64,000 nt of DNA from JBBQVS01 sp963792705 (GCA_963792705.1 CAWBXD010000014.1:558001-622000), one strand, 5' to 3'; counted from the stretch's first letter, positions 15,869-24,473 are shown. The notes: generated from the letters alone by a model not told the origin. Made by a program: numbers and translations.

Positions 15869-17887
15869 GTGTCTACTTCGTCTTTACATACAACTGAAGC
15901 ATGGTGGCAACGTCTGCGCCCGCGCTTCATAGTAATCTATATCGTCATTGCAGTGGCATTACTACTTACCAGTGCCACAGGACATATACGCTTACTAAAT
16001 GAAGTCGGGAAAACATTTGGCGGTTTTTTCTGGGCCGTCGATACAGACGGAGGAGTTGTTGTTGTCTCCACACCCTCTCAGCTCCCACCCTCCAAAGCCA
16101 CCGCGAATTCGTTAACTAGCAACACGCACATTCTCGCGGCTAATAATCAAGCAGGAGCAGCAGGACTTGAACGCGTCTATGCACACGCTCATGAGGGCGA
16201 TATCATTACATATACCCTTTCCAATAGTGATGGTACACACACAACATTCACTCGTCCTGCAGTCGAATTTACCTGGGATATGTGGTGGCAAAATTATGGA
16301 CTGACGCTTATTGCTGGCCTGAGTTGGCTTGTGATTGGTGCGATATTGCTTATATCAGCCCAAGAGTGGACCGGAGCTGTAGAAGGTATGACACTGCTCC
16401 CACCAGCAATGTTGCTTCTCCTCTATAGTCATTGGGGTAATGTACAACAGGCGTATCCGGCTGACATTGTTTTTCAGTTACTCTGGATTCCTTCGTTTGC
16501 GCTGCTCGGTGCCGCATTTATTCATCTTAGTCTGACTTATAGACCAGAAGCGTTAAGTGCAGGTAGAATGCCACGTTTAGCCGTCGATGGACTGCCCTAT
16601 TTGCCAATTTTGGCACTGCTAGCCTATGAATGGAGTTCATACGTTTTCTTTGGGCAGCATGTGCCAACACGCCCCAATCTTACGATTAGCTTAGGTTACG
16701 GTGTTCTAGGTGGAATTATTAGCTTTGGGGTGGGAATAAGTTCCCTGATCCGTGCCGGGCATTTGTTTCCCAAGGGCAACAAAGCCTCGGATTTTATCCC
16801 CACACGGGTACGAAAACGTGTTGGCGATCTCCTCACATTATGGATAGGTGGAGTGGGCTTAGGCTTCTGTTTTGGTGTGCTACCTATTCTTTTGAATGGT
16901 CAAACATTGTTGCCCTTACCAATATTTTTCGTATTAGCAACGGTCTATCCACTCCTTCTTGCCTACGCGATACGCACACTACGCCTCGTTGACCAGTTGC
17001 ATATTACGCTGGAACAACGCGAGGCTGCTCTACAACAACAGCAACGGACAGCAGAGGAGCTACGCAGAGTTAACCATGAGGTTCAACAGGTCAATAAAGA
17101 TTTAAAGCAAGCAACCTCACTGTTACTTCATGCCGATGCTCACCTTCGTTCGTTGCTCTCTCAGCGTATTCACGATCAACCTAAACAGCAAGCACTCCGT
17201 ATTCGTTCACTGCTTGGTCACTGGCAACATAAACTACGCGTGGAAGCCGAACACGATTCAGAGCACAAGGTTGCGGTACAACCAATAGTTGAAGCATTGG
17301 GGAAGGTACGCAAGATTAGTGAGGAGTTGGAAGGCGACTTACGTGGTCTCCAACTTCTAGTTGAGGATGCCTATCAACGCCGCAGCCTCGGTCTACGGCT
17401 TCATCTTGAGAAGCTCATTCGTGAAGACTTGCCAGCATTGCATTCTGAATCGTCACTGAAGGTGCAATCAGACCTATGGGCACTCGATACATTGAGTGCT
17501 GATCTGGAACAGACGGAGGAAGGCGCGAGAATAGCTGAAGCCGTTTCGTACACAGTCACTCAAGCACTACTTAACATCTACAATCATGCGGGTGCCAGCT
17601 TTGCAACAGTACGCACGGTCAACACAAATAACATGTTAGAGGTACTCATTACCGACGATGGACGGGGCTTTGACTACAGAAACGTCCCGCCGGAGAAAAC
17701 CAGCCTTTTTAAAGCGCAACTTAAAGCAAAAGAGGCAAATGGTGTAATTGCTATTCAATCAACGCCACGTTCACAACAAGATCACGGTACCAAGGTGTTA
17801 TTACGCATTCCGCTTCCACAAACAGCAAATAATATCACCACAAACACTGGTCCATTATTAGAGTCAAGAGTGGAACACGGAACGTAA
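15869..17887 (+). CDS. Sensor histidine kinase with PDZ-like outer domain (ComP-like)
   Basis: 672 aa. One membrane helix (about residues 22-44) is followed by an outer segment with a PDZ-like signature (VDTDGGVVVV, NNQAGAAGLERVYAHAHEGD), then about seven membrane helices (residues 150-385) and a long coiled coil. The dimerisation region has RIHDQPKQQAL with candidate His435, and the HATPase domain has QALLNIYNHAGA and DDGRGFDY. The order resembles ComP-type kinases. The start is a GTG at 15869 with no Shine-Dalgarno. The probable partner regulator is convergent: the two stop codons touch with no base between. Confidence 0.85.
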   Translation: MSTSSLHTTEAWWQRLRPRFIVIYIVIAVALLLTSATGHIRLLNEVGKTFGGFFWAVDTDGGVVVVSTPSQLPPSKATANSLTSNTHILAANNQAGAAGLERVYAHAHEGDIITYTLSNSDGTHTTFTRPAVEFTWDMWWQNYGLTLIAGLSWLVIGAILLISAQEWTGAVEGMTLLPPAMLLLLYSHWGNVQQAYPADIVFQLLWIPSFALLGAAFIHLSLTYRPEALSAGRMPRLAVDGLPYLPILALLAYEWSSYVFFGQHVPTRPNLTISLGYGVLGGIISFGVGISSLIRAGHLFPKGNKASDFIPTRVRKRVGDLLTLWIGGVGLGFCFGVLPILLNGQTLLPLPIFFVLATVYPLLLAYAIRTLRLVDQLHITLEQREAALQQQQRTAEELRRVNHEVQQVNKDLKQATSLLLHADAHLRSLLSQRIHDQPKQQALRIRSLLGHWQHKLRVEAEHDSEHKVAVQPIVEALGKVRKISEELEGDLRGLQLLVEDAYQRRSLGLRLHLEKLIREDLPALHSESSLKVQSDLWALDTLSADLEQTEEGARIAEAVSYTVTQALLNIYNHAGASFATVRTVNTNNMLEVLITDDGRGFDYRNVPPEKTSLFKAQLKAKEANGVIAIQSTPRSQQDHGTKVLLRIPLPQTANNITTNTGPLLESRVEHGT

Positions 17888-18661
17888 TTACCCGAATTGC
17901 TCTGCATCTTGCCGTAGTCCTGCGTAAGCCTCATACGCATGAGCGAGCAAGACACGACGGCCAGGATCACTCGGCGCACCGTCTATAGAGAAGAAGTTGT
18001 AGAGTTCGCTGACGATATTTTCCAAAGGACCAATATTCGGTTTGCCTTTCGCATTAAGAAAACCCATGCTGATAGCAATATCATCGTTGCTTAGCCCTTT
18101 AGCTATCAACGAAGCACATTCTTCCTGTCGCGGTGTCAAACGTTGACCACGAAGGCGTTTAAGGAGATAGTTAAGCACTTCTGGATCAATAAAGGTTTCG
18201 TTACGGTAGACAACAGTAGCGGCAATACGCTCAAGATACGACGGGTCCATGTTATTAAAGAGGGCATAGCCATGTAACCCCTGTGTTCGCCCCGGTCGCC
18301 GAGTCGTACTACGAGGTGTACCACGTTTGGTGTATTCTTGACGAAATACCTCGGCGGCAAGCGTCCAACTAGGGTCCTGTGTATAGATAACAACACGCAA
18401 TATAGGAGCGATATCCAGAAGTACGCGACCAAGTTCAACACCATTGCCATTGCCCAAGCGAAGATCAGAGAGTACCAGCCAGCACTGCTGCTCCTTGAGT
18501 TGCTGTTGACTGAGCGTCTCTACAAGTCTTGTAGCACTGTCGATATCACCCACTTGAGCATAAAGGGAGAGATGGGGAGTTTCTTCCACAAACTCGCAAA
18601 CGCCGCGTCGCTTAATCGGTGTATCGTCAACTACGATAACAGAAATCTGCTCTTCATCCAT
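17888..18661 (-). CDS. Response regulator with LuxR-like C-terminus
   Basis: 257 aa from the ATG at 18661. The receiver domain has Asp12-Asp13 (IVVDDTPIKRRGV) and phospho-acceptor Asp66 in LVLSDLRLGNGNG, and the C-terminal domain has LTPRQEECASLIAKGLSNDDIA. The segment after the HTH start (GFLNAKGKPNIGPLENIVSEL) is longer than in standard LuxR domains. The open frame extends to 18766, but a good promoter overlaps that part, so the shorter start is chosen. It is convergent with the kinase at 15869. Confidence 0.82.
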   Translation of the reverse strand: MDEEQISVIVVDDTPIKRRGVCEFVEETPHLSLYAQVGDIDSATRLVETLSQQQLKEQQCWLVLSDLRLGNGNGVELGRVLLDIAPILRVVIYTQDPSWTLAAEVFRQEYTKRGTPRSTTRRPGRTQGLHGYALFNNMDPSYLERIAATVVYRNETFIDPEVLNYLLKRLRGQRLTPRQEECASLIAKGLSNDDIAISMGFLNAKGKPNIGPLENIVSELYNFFSIDGAPSDPGRRVLLAHAYEAYAGLRQDAEQFG

Positions 18662-18668
18662 ACCATAT

Positions 18669-18697
18669 AGTATACTGTCCATATCCTCCAAACGCAA
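18669..18697 (-). promoter_or_regulatory. Promoter of the response regulator, leaderless geometry
   Basis: On the minus strand TTGCGT (18692-18697), a 17-base spacer and TATACT (18669-18674). The ATG at 18661 is eight bases past the -10 box, where transcription should begin. Confidence 0.55.
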
Positions 18698-18749
18698 TGT
18701 ATATGAACACGCCTTTGGAAGATGTGGAAAGATTAAGTACAGTAAGTAT

Positions 18750-18916
18750 AAAGAAATTTTTGTCAAAAGAAATCAACGTAATGGCTTTCACCACCATCTG
18801 AGCAATCAGGGTAGTGGGGACCGCCCATAGGACGAAGTTCCTGAGTAAACTTGCTAAGCGATACAAGAAGAAAGCACTCTTGAAGTTTGAAACCTCAAGA
18901 GTGTTTTCTTCTTACA
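18750..18916 (+). ncRNA. Candidate small RNA ending in an orphan terminator
   Basis: A hairpin with 19-base arms (18865-18883 and 18895-18913, one G-U pair) and a T-rich 3' arm stands between two divergent genes, where neither gene needs a terminator. A possible promoter (TTGGAA at 18715-18720, 17 bases, TACAGT at 18738-18743) lies upstream. No ORF with a ribosome site is in between. It resembles no RNA family I know. Confidence 0.35.
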
Positions 18917-19067
18917 TTGTGTTGCAGGCCTAGTGATTCACACAGCACAAACTTTTTGCCTTCCTCCACTATCTCGTGTGGCAAAAGCGCGCGTTGCGTG
19001 GTACAGTACAAAGATAAACACGATAACCCAGTAGCGCAAATGAAGGAAACATAAGGAGCTTTTCGCC

Positions 19068-19589
19068 ATGAGTGGTGCATATAAACCTGAAAATAGTCGT
19101 CAATCCAAGAAAAACCCAATTCTAGGGCAAGGGCACGGGCTTTCTGACGACGAGGGAAGAGCGATTCAGCAAATGATTCGTGAGGAGGCAGGATCGGCGC
19201 GCCAGTTGTTTATTCCTAAAGAAGACCTCTCACAAGAGGCAACCACGCAAATGTCGCCAGAGGTGGCACGTGTTATCAACGCGAGTCGGGTACGCGATGT
19301 GCTGAATATGTTCAACCGCGACTACCTATATGGACAAGGACGATTTGACGAATATAGTGGTGGTCTGCTCCTCAAGTGGGGTGACGGCTATTCACGCAAA
19401 CACATCTGGATGACCGTCGAAAACAACAACCTGATTTTTGAGACAAGTCACTTCAAAAAGTGTGACAAGCCCTACTGTACCGGCACACATCATGTACTGA
19501 CTCCTGATCTTTACATGAACATGGATGTGATCAATCAAGAGTTGGGAGATGCATTTCGTCGTCCCGTCTATGAACGCTCAGACGATTAG
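19068..19589 (+). CDS. Hypothetical protein, function unknown
   Basis: 173 aa, soluble, with a good ribosome site (AAGGAG). I do not recognise the family. The first 30 residues are polar and probably disordered. The C-terminal half is aromatic and likely folded (YSGGLLLKWGDGYSRKHIWM, VENNNLIFETSHF) and includes a possible metal site KKCDKPYCTGTHH with two Cys and two His. The next gene, a degenerate receiver, follows after nine bases, so the two are probably expressed together. Confidence 0.65.
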   Translation: MSGAYKPENSRQSKKNPILGQGHGLSDDEGRAIQQMIREEAGSARQLFIPKEDLSQEATTQMSPEVARVINASRVRDVLNMFNRDYLYGQGRFDEYSGGLLLKWGDGYSRKHIWMTVENNNLIFETSHFKKCDKPYCTGTHHVLTPDLYMNMDVINQELGDAFRRPVYERSDD

Positions 19590-19598
19590 GATAGCACT

Positions 19599-19994
19599 GT
19601 GACAACACGCATTCTGGCATTAGAAAAAGACCTTTTTTTCTCGGTGAAAATACGTGATACGTTGCAACATCACGACATGGATGTTGCAACGGCACGTACT
19701 CTGCCAGCATTCGAGCAACAACTGGTTGCTGATGAAAAACCTGCTCTGGTGATTATTAATACTGCGACAAAAGGTGTTGACTGGGAAGCCGCTATTCGGG
19801 CGGCAAAAACATCTGGCCTCCCCGTCCTTGCTTTCGGTTCCCATATGGACCTTGAAGCACGTGCAAAAGCACTACAGGCGGGAGCAGCCAAAGTTGTGGC
19901 GAACTCAAAGTTTACCAGCGACATGGTTGGCCTAGTCACACGGATGCTAAATAATAGTCCTGCAAATATTGCTGATGAAAGAGATGAAGAATGA
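19599..19994 (+). CDS. Degenerate response-regulator receiver domain
   Basis: 131 aa, a stand-alone CheY-like fold from a GTG start. The order is beta1 TRILALEKD, then PALVIINTATKGVDW where the phospho-acceptor Asp normally follows beta3, LPVLAFGSHMD, and ALQAGAAKVVANSKF for beta5. The acceptor position reads Asn/Thr instead of Asp and the first acidic pair is reduced to one, so phosphorylation is unlikely. It may act as a protein-binding pseudo-receiver. Its stop codon lies within the terminator hairpin. Confidence 0.75.
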   Translation: MTTRILALEKDLFFSVKIRDTLQHHDMDVATARTLPAFEQQLVADEKPALVIINTATKGVDWEAAIRAAKTSGLPVLAFGSHMDLEARAKALQAGAAKVVANSKFTSDMVGLVTRMLNNSPANIADERDEE

Positions 19995-20027
19995 ACCCGT
20001 GTAGGAGTTCATTCTTCATCTCTTTCA
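19976..20027. terminator. Bidirectional terminator with 21-base perfect arms
   Basis: The arms at 19976-19996 and 20007-20027 are perfectly complementary around a ten-base loop. The left arm contains the stop codon of the receiver gene and the right arm abuts the stop codon of the convergent small gene at 20028. Confidence 0.8.
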
Positions 20028-20237
20028 TTAGGCAGAACGAATAAGCAAGCCACGAACAAATTTATAACCAAGTGGCACAAAAGAGAGACCATAGCCTAAA
20101 GCATGTTTTTCATAGTGGAATGATTGGCGTCGATAGGACCAACGATTGCGTAGAAAATCTTTTTCTGAGAGGCGTGAAGGTTGTATACGTCTGCGAATAC
20201 TTTGATAACGGGGACGATGTGCAATTCTATCGCTCAT
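20028..20237 (-). CDS. Small basic hypothetical protein
   Basis: 69 aa, very rich in Arg (RPRYQSIRRRIQPSRLSEKD near the start), with a hydrophobic-aromatic C-terminal third (HALGYGLSFVPLGYKFVRGL). Support for coding is a strong ribosome site, GAGGAG five bases before the ATG, and a clean terminator right after the stop. I do not recognise it; nucleic acid or membrane-surface binding would fit the charge. It lies downstream of the erpA/iscA gene but behind that gene's own terminator. Confidence 0.55.
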   Translation of the reverse strand: MSDRIAHRPRYQSIRRRIQPSRLSEKDFLRNRWSYRRQSFHYEKHALGYGLSFVPLGYKFVRGLLIRSA

Positions 20238-20288
20238 GCATGCTCCTCACTATTTGTATGGGCCTAATTTGGTACGCCCAAGCACAAC

Positions 20289-20337
20289 AAAAACGGTCTC
20301 TCCTGACATAGTATATACGTCAAGGGAGACCGCTTTT
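20289..20337 (-). terminator. Terminator of the iron-sulfur insertion gene
   Basis: Arms of about 18 bases with one bulge (AAAACGGTCTC against GGGAGACCG and its flanks, core GTCA/TGAC) around an 11-base loop. On the minus strand GACCG is followed by five T. Confidence 0.65.
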
Positions 20338-20401
20338 CTCTCATTATTTGATTGCGTTAGAAGTGGTGGCATAGATTACCACATCTCATGTCGCTATGAG
20401 T

Positions 20402-20803
20402 TTAGTGACCGCAACCGCAGCTTCGTGACTCACCGGTATCTTCGGCGGTCTTGAAGGAATGTCCACAGCCACAGGTTGAAACTGCGTTAGGGTTGTTGAC
20501 CGTGAAGCCAGCACCCATCAAGCTATCGACATAATCCACTTCGCTGCCAGAGATATAGCCAACGCTCATCTCGTCAACGAAAACATTGAAGCCATGAAGC
20601 GCGATTGTGGTATCGCCTTCCTGCTCTTCGTCAAGCGTCATACCGTATTGGAGGCCAGAGCATCCGCCGCCAGCAACGAAGATACGGAGGCCAAGACTTG
20701 GATCGCTCTCCTGCTTGAGGAGTTCGTTTACCTTGTCTGCCGCCGCAGTTGTCATGCTGATCGTGGTTGTCTCAACCGCCATTTGCTGGTTCTGCTCGAT
20801 CAT
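20402..20803 (-). CDS. erpA: HesB/IscA/ErpA-type iron-sulfur cluster insertion protein
   Basis: An A-type carrier that passes iron-sulfur clusters to apo-enzymes. 133 aa with the three-cysteine pattern GGGCSGLQYGM (about residue 48) and CGCGHSF near residue 112, plus an extra C-terminal CGCG. The fold signature GLRIFVAGGGCSG and the segment GAGFTVNNPNA fit the family. AGAGGA precedes the ATG. It is a single-gene unit, not an isc/suf operon. Whether it is called ErpA or IscA cannot be settled from the sequence. Confidence 0.88.
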   Translation of the reverse strand: MIEQNQQMAVETTTISMTTAAADKVNELLKQESDPSLGLRIFVAGGGCSGLQYGMTLDEEQEGDTTIALHGFNVFVDEMSVGYISGSEVDYVDSLMGAGFTVNNPNAVSTCGCGHSFKTAEDTGESRSCGCGH

Positions 20804-20990
20804 GTATCTTTCCTCTCAGAAAAGAATTGAGAATTCAACCCTTTTTGTTGTTCATAATACTTAGATATCGGACGCTCTTAACGTTCCATTTAGGCATATT
20901 ATAAGCTACATAAAGTGAAGCGTCAAGGCTATGCGTACAAATATCCCCATCACAATAGTTGCAACACGTCACAAATGGCGTTTATTCCAG

Positions 20991-22625
20991 TTATAGCCCG
21001 AAGCGTTGCTGCACACGAATGGTGTTGGCAAGCAGACTGGGCGCGTCTGGCACTGAGCCAAAGAGCGTATCACTACGCCGCTCAGAGCCAGTCGAGAGGC
21101 GTGTGATGATATTTGATGCTGACCAGCCCTGCGCCATGAGATGCGTCGCTAAACCACTCATGATCGACGTTGAAAAGGAAGAGCCGCTCCAGTCTGCCCA
21201 ACCAGTAGTATTTTGTTCACCCATAGGAAATGTAGGCGATATATATACCCCTCGTACAGCATCGGGCAGGGCATTATTATCAACGGCTCCCATTCCGTCA
21301 CCGCCAAAAGTTGCCACCCCAGAGTCAAAGGGGGGAATGCTAGCAGAATTGGCAAAGTTTGATGGCACAAAGCTACTATTTACAGAGGTTACTCCTAGTG
21401 TCGTCTCATAGCGTGCGGGCGCGCGAGGTGGACGAGGCACAAGCCCTTGCTGCGTTGCCTGCAAAGAGTCGTTTCCTGCCGCCGCGATGACCAGTGCTCC
21501 ATGAGCATACAGACTCTCGAATAAAAGACGTAAACCCTCTTCAATATGATTAAGTACACGCATCACACCATACAATTGTGTTGTAGGCCATTGACGATCA
21601 TCGAACCATAGAAAAGGCAAGCGACGGATATCCGGCATAATTGTCAAGCTGAGATTAATGACAAGACGCCGAATTGTCCCTGAAAATAATTCGCGCTCAA
21701 GATCAGTTAAGGCCGCGAATATATTGTAGAGGTCACACCCACCATAATCATTGAGAATACGAATAAGGCGAATACGAGCATGAGGCGCGACATCGCGTAT
21801 TAGACCTGCTACAGAGACGCCATGATCGGGCATGAGATAATACTTTGAGTCCCCATAACGATCACGACCTGAACGAACATCATTGCTAATCGGGTAGCGA
21901 TCATATTCTACCGTGAATGAGCCATCTTCGTTGCGTAAATCGCTTGCCATCCGCTGCAGCAGCCAGTTGCGGCGCAGTTCTAAGCGACTGGCTGCACTGC
22001 GTATGCGGTCGGGGTGATGAGCAGTGTCTAGGACAGCAACAAGAACATCTTCCCCACCTTTCGAGTCCAATGGAATGCTCTGATCCGCTAACACGATACG
22101 CCAGCCTAAAAGCGTATTATTAGGTGCCGCAACATCAAGCGTAGGTGCGGGACGGGGTGGTACGGCTGCTCCACCATCAGCGTACAGGAGTGGCGCGGCA
22201 GTCACCAACCAATTTGGCATCGCAGACACAACATGTAAACCAGCTTTTGCAAGTTGCTCTAAACGAGCCTGTATATGTGATAGAGCAAGAGGAAGTGGGT
22301 CCGTCACGGCTGGATTGGTGCGTCGTGCATGAAAAAAAATTGCGATAAGTGGCTGTTTTTTGTGCAGGTTAAAAATAAATGAGCGACGCCGGACAGGTGG
22401 CATCGTTGGCGTGGCTGTCCAACGTCCATAGGTCCCATAGACCTCAAGCGTTACGCCATATTGGGCGAGAAAATCATTTAGTTGTATGCGAACCTGTTCA
22501 GCGACGATATCCTGTGTATCATCTATAGGCATACGGGGCAGACGAACAATCACAACCATCTCATCAGGAACCCAATGAAAAAGTTCTTCTGGTGTCCCCA
22601 TTAACTCTGTGGAACTACGAGACAT
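20991..22625 (-). CDS. Subtilisin-like (S8) serine protease without signal peptide
   Basis: 544 aa. The catalytic triad of subtilases can be placed at Asp200 (VLVAVLDTAHH), His268 (MPDHGVSVAGLI) and Ser483 (WSGSSFSTSI), with the oxyanion Asn385 in AAAGND. The Ser motif GSSFSTSI departs from the canonical GTSMATP. About 190 residues precede the protease domain and match nothing I know. There is no signal peptide or membrane segment, so it is probably cytoplasmic. The N-terminal region might be a regulatory or effector-associated domain. It is monocistronic. Confidence 0.82.
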   Translation of the reverse strand: MSRSSTELMGTPEELFHWVPDEMVVIVRLPRMPIDDTQDIVAEQVRIQLNDFLAQYGVTLEVYGTYGRWTATPTMPPVRRRSFIFNLHKKQPLIAIFFHARRTNPAVTDPLPLALSHIQARLEQLAKAGLHVVSAMPNWLVTAAPLLYADGGAAVPPRPAPTLDVAAPNNTLLGWRIVLADQSIPLDSKGGEDVLVAVLDTAHHPDRIRSAASRLELRRNWLLQRMASDLRNEDGSFTVEYDRYPISNDVRSGRDRYGDSKYYLMPDHGVSVAGLIRDVAPHARIRLIRILNDYGGCDLYNIFAALTDLERELFSGTIRRLVINLSLTIMPDIRRLPFLWFDDRQWPTTQLYGVMRVLNHIEEGLRLLFESLYAHGALVIAAAGNDSLQATQQGLVPRPPRAPARYETTLGVTSVNSSFVPSNFANSASIPPFDSGVATFGGDGMGAVDNNALPDAVRGVYISPTFPMGEQNTTGWADWSGSSFSTSIMSGLATHLMAQGWSASNIITRLSTGSERRSDTLFGSVPDAPSLLANTIRVQQRFGL

Positions 22626-22769
22626 GAACGAAAGTTCCCCCTCTACGTAAAATATAGTAATGTAATGTGTGCATGTATGAGTATTCTCAACGCATTATAG
22701 CTGAACTCAACCAAAGAGACAATGAGCAGTACAATGAGTAGGATAGGTGCTTGCCTAGTCCTGTCCCTT

Positions 22770-22799
22770 TATCACGTTATGGTCCTCGATAATGTGATA
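22770..22799. promoter_or_regulatory. Inverted repeat upstream of the peptidase gene
   Basis: TATCACGTTAT (22770-22780) and ATAATGTGATA (22789-22799) are complementary except at one position, and a third TATCAC lies at 22803-22808. It is located 45 bases before the M20 peptidase start, a likely operator. Confidence 0.4.
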
Positions 22800-22845
22800 G
22801 GCTATCACTATATTAAGCAACTCTATTTTTTAGGAAGGTTACACC

Positions 22846-23931
22846 ATGTCTTTGGATCGTCTCTCTAACACATTAATTGAGCTTATTGGTATTCCTAGCA
22901 CGTCAGGACATGAAGAGCAGGTTCGGAACTATCTTGAACAACAACTTTTGACACTTGGCTTGACTACAGAGGTAGACCATGCTGGTAACTTGATAGCTAC
23001 TGTATCAGGCAACGGAATAGATGAGGGTACGTTACTCTTGAATGCCCACATGGACCGCGTTCCCCCAGGGCTAGGACATCGCCCACATTTGCGGAATGGT
23101 GTCTTGTATAGCGATGGCACAACCAATCTCGGTGCCGACGATGCAGCAGGCATTGTAATCATCCTCGAAGTGTTACACCGTATTATTGAGCACAAGCTAC
23201 CGCATCCTCCATTACTGATTGTGTTTACGGTGCAAGAAGAAGCAGGCATGTGTGGTGCGGGCGGTTTCGAGAGTTCGCGCTGGCACGCAAAGCACGGTAT
23301 CGTCTTTGATAATGCCTTCGATGCTGGCGTTGTCGTGTCACAGGGTGCAGCGTATAAAGCCTTTGATATCACAATCACAGGTCGCACCGGACACCCTGGA
23401 AAAGACCTTTCGCAGACGGTCAACGCGCTAGAAATCTATCGCCAAGCACAGTACCCAATCGGCATGCTTGCCAACGATCAGACACGTATTAGCATTGGTC
23501 GCATTTCCGGCGGCACGGCTCGTAATGCAGTACCTGCAAACGTGGTACTCGAAGGCGAGATACGCAGTTTTGAGTCAGCAGAAAGTATACAGCAATACGA
23601 ACACGCCCTACAGTATGGATTTGAGCAAGCCGCACAACAACTTGGGGGAAGTACAACAATAACGTTCAAGACGCATACCGATGGTTATGTAATTGACGAA
23701 CAGGAGCCATTGCTGCAAACATATAAAGCGGTCTTAGAGCAGCGTGGCGAGAAGTTGCGTCTGCAGCCAACATTTATCGGTAGCGACACAAGTGGCTTTC
23801 GCCCAAACATCAAAGCCTTCACACTCTCAACAGGCGTCATGAACGAGCACTCAACGGAAGAATACGTCGCCCTAGCCCCACTCGAACAAATTGTACAAGA
23901 TACGTTACAAGTGCTGAAAAACGTTCTGTAG
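22846..23931 (+). CDS. M20-type zinc metallopeptidase (PepT-like)
   Basis: A cytoplasmic aminopeptidase or deacylase of the co-catalytic zinc type, 361 aa. Metal and catalytic motifs are LLNAHMDRVPPG (His68, Asp70), LGADDAAGI (about residue 96), the catalytic EE131-132 in VQEEAGMCGAGG, and MNEHSTEE near the end. A dimerisation domain (about residues 175-290) has GRTGHPGKD and NAVPANVVLEGEIRS. It is closest in feel to PepT-like M20 proteins, and the substrate is unknown. TTAGGAAGG precedes the ATG. Its stop codon lies in the left arm of a 27-base inverted repeat. Confidence 0.88.
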   Translation: MSLDRLSNTLIELIGIPSTSGHEEQVRNYLEQQLLTLGLTTEVDHAGNLIATVSGNGIDEGTLLLNAHMDRVPPGLGHRPHLRNGVLYSDGTTNLGADDAAGIVIILEVLHRIIEHKLPHPPLLIVFTVQEEAGMCGAGGFESSRWHAKHGIVFDNAFDAGVVVSQGAAYKAFDITITGRTGHPGKDLSQTVNALEIYRQAQYPIGMLANDQTRISIGRISGGTARNAVPANVVLEGEIRSFESAESIQQYEHALQYGFEQAAQQLGGSTTITFKTHTDGYVIDEQEPLLQTYKAVLEQRGEKLRLQPTFIGSDTSGFRPNIKAFTLSTGVMNEHSTEEYVALAPLEQIVQDTLQVLKNVL

Positions 23932-23996
23932 GGACCGATTGATCGCGTCCTCGTGGCAATCACCCACCAACGAGGACGCGATCAATCGGTCCCTAC
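23928..23996. repeat. Perfect 27-base inverted repeat, GTAGGGAC family
   Basis: The arms at 23928-23954 and 23970-23996 are perfectly complementary. The left arm begins GTAGGGACCGATTGATCG and continues GCGTCCTCGT. There is no T-tract beyond it. Related ends occur at 24031-24044 and 43718-43745. It overlaps the stop codon of the peptidase gene and could serve as its terminator. Confidence 0.65.
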
Positions 23997-24030
23997 CAAC
24001 AACATCTCCGCATTCATTTGTGAAACAGCA

Positions 24031-24044
24031 CCATCGGTCCCTAC
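24031..24044. repeat. Partial copy of the GTAGGGAC repeat
   Basis: CCATCGGTCCCTAC repeats the outer end of the neighbouring inverted repeat. The preceding TTTGTGAAACAG is also found next to the copy at 43718. Confidence 0.4.
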
Positions 24045-24047
24045 ACA

Positions 24048-24473
24048 TCATTTCACGCTTTTAGTATTTTCACGCTTGCTGACAACACTACCAATCCTAT
24101 TAAAAGAGCCATTGATGGCGATGATGGCAGCAATAATGAAAAAGAAGCCATAGCCGAGCGCGATATCACCACCGTTAGAAACGTGTCCAAAGACCAATGC
24201 TAGAACGAGTAGAGCAAAGAGCGGAAGCAATGCACAAAGAGAAACAATTGCCACGGTCATCCTTGCACTCAAGGTTCGCTGTGCATTTTTCGATACGTCG
24301 TCACCAAACTCTTGTTTCATCCTACGTACAATGACATCTGCAAATTGCTCATCATCATTGTCTAATTTTTGGCCTACTCCATATGGTTCATTATACAAGT
24401 CATTCTGTGTTATACCTTCATACTGCCCATATGAGTTCTGCTGCTTGCCTTCTTGCGAGTTCATTTGCTGCAT
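24048..24473 (-). CDS. Small membrane protein with two transmembrane segments
   Basis: 141 aa. A polar, Gln/Asn/Tyr-rich first 45 residues are followed by an acidic-amphipathic segment (DEQFADVIVRRMKQEFGDDV) and two hydrophobic helices, about residues 72-95 and 105-121 (MTVAIVSLCALLPLFALLVL, LGYGFFFIIAAIIAING). Both termini are probably in the cytoplasm. I do not recognise the family. The ribosome site is weak, and the alternative ATG three codons in is equally possible. Confidence 0.6.
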   Translation of the reverse strand: MQQMNSQEGKQQNSYGQYEGITQNDLYNEPYGVGQKLDNDDEQFADVIVRRMKQEFGDDVSKNAQRTLSARMTVAIVSLCALLPLFALLVLALVFGHVSNGGDIALGYGFFFIIAAIIAINGSFNRIGSVVSKRENTKSVK

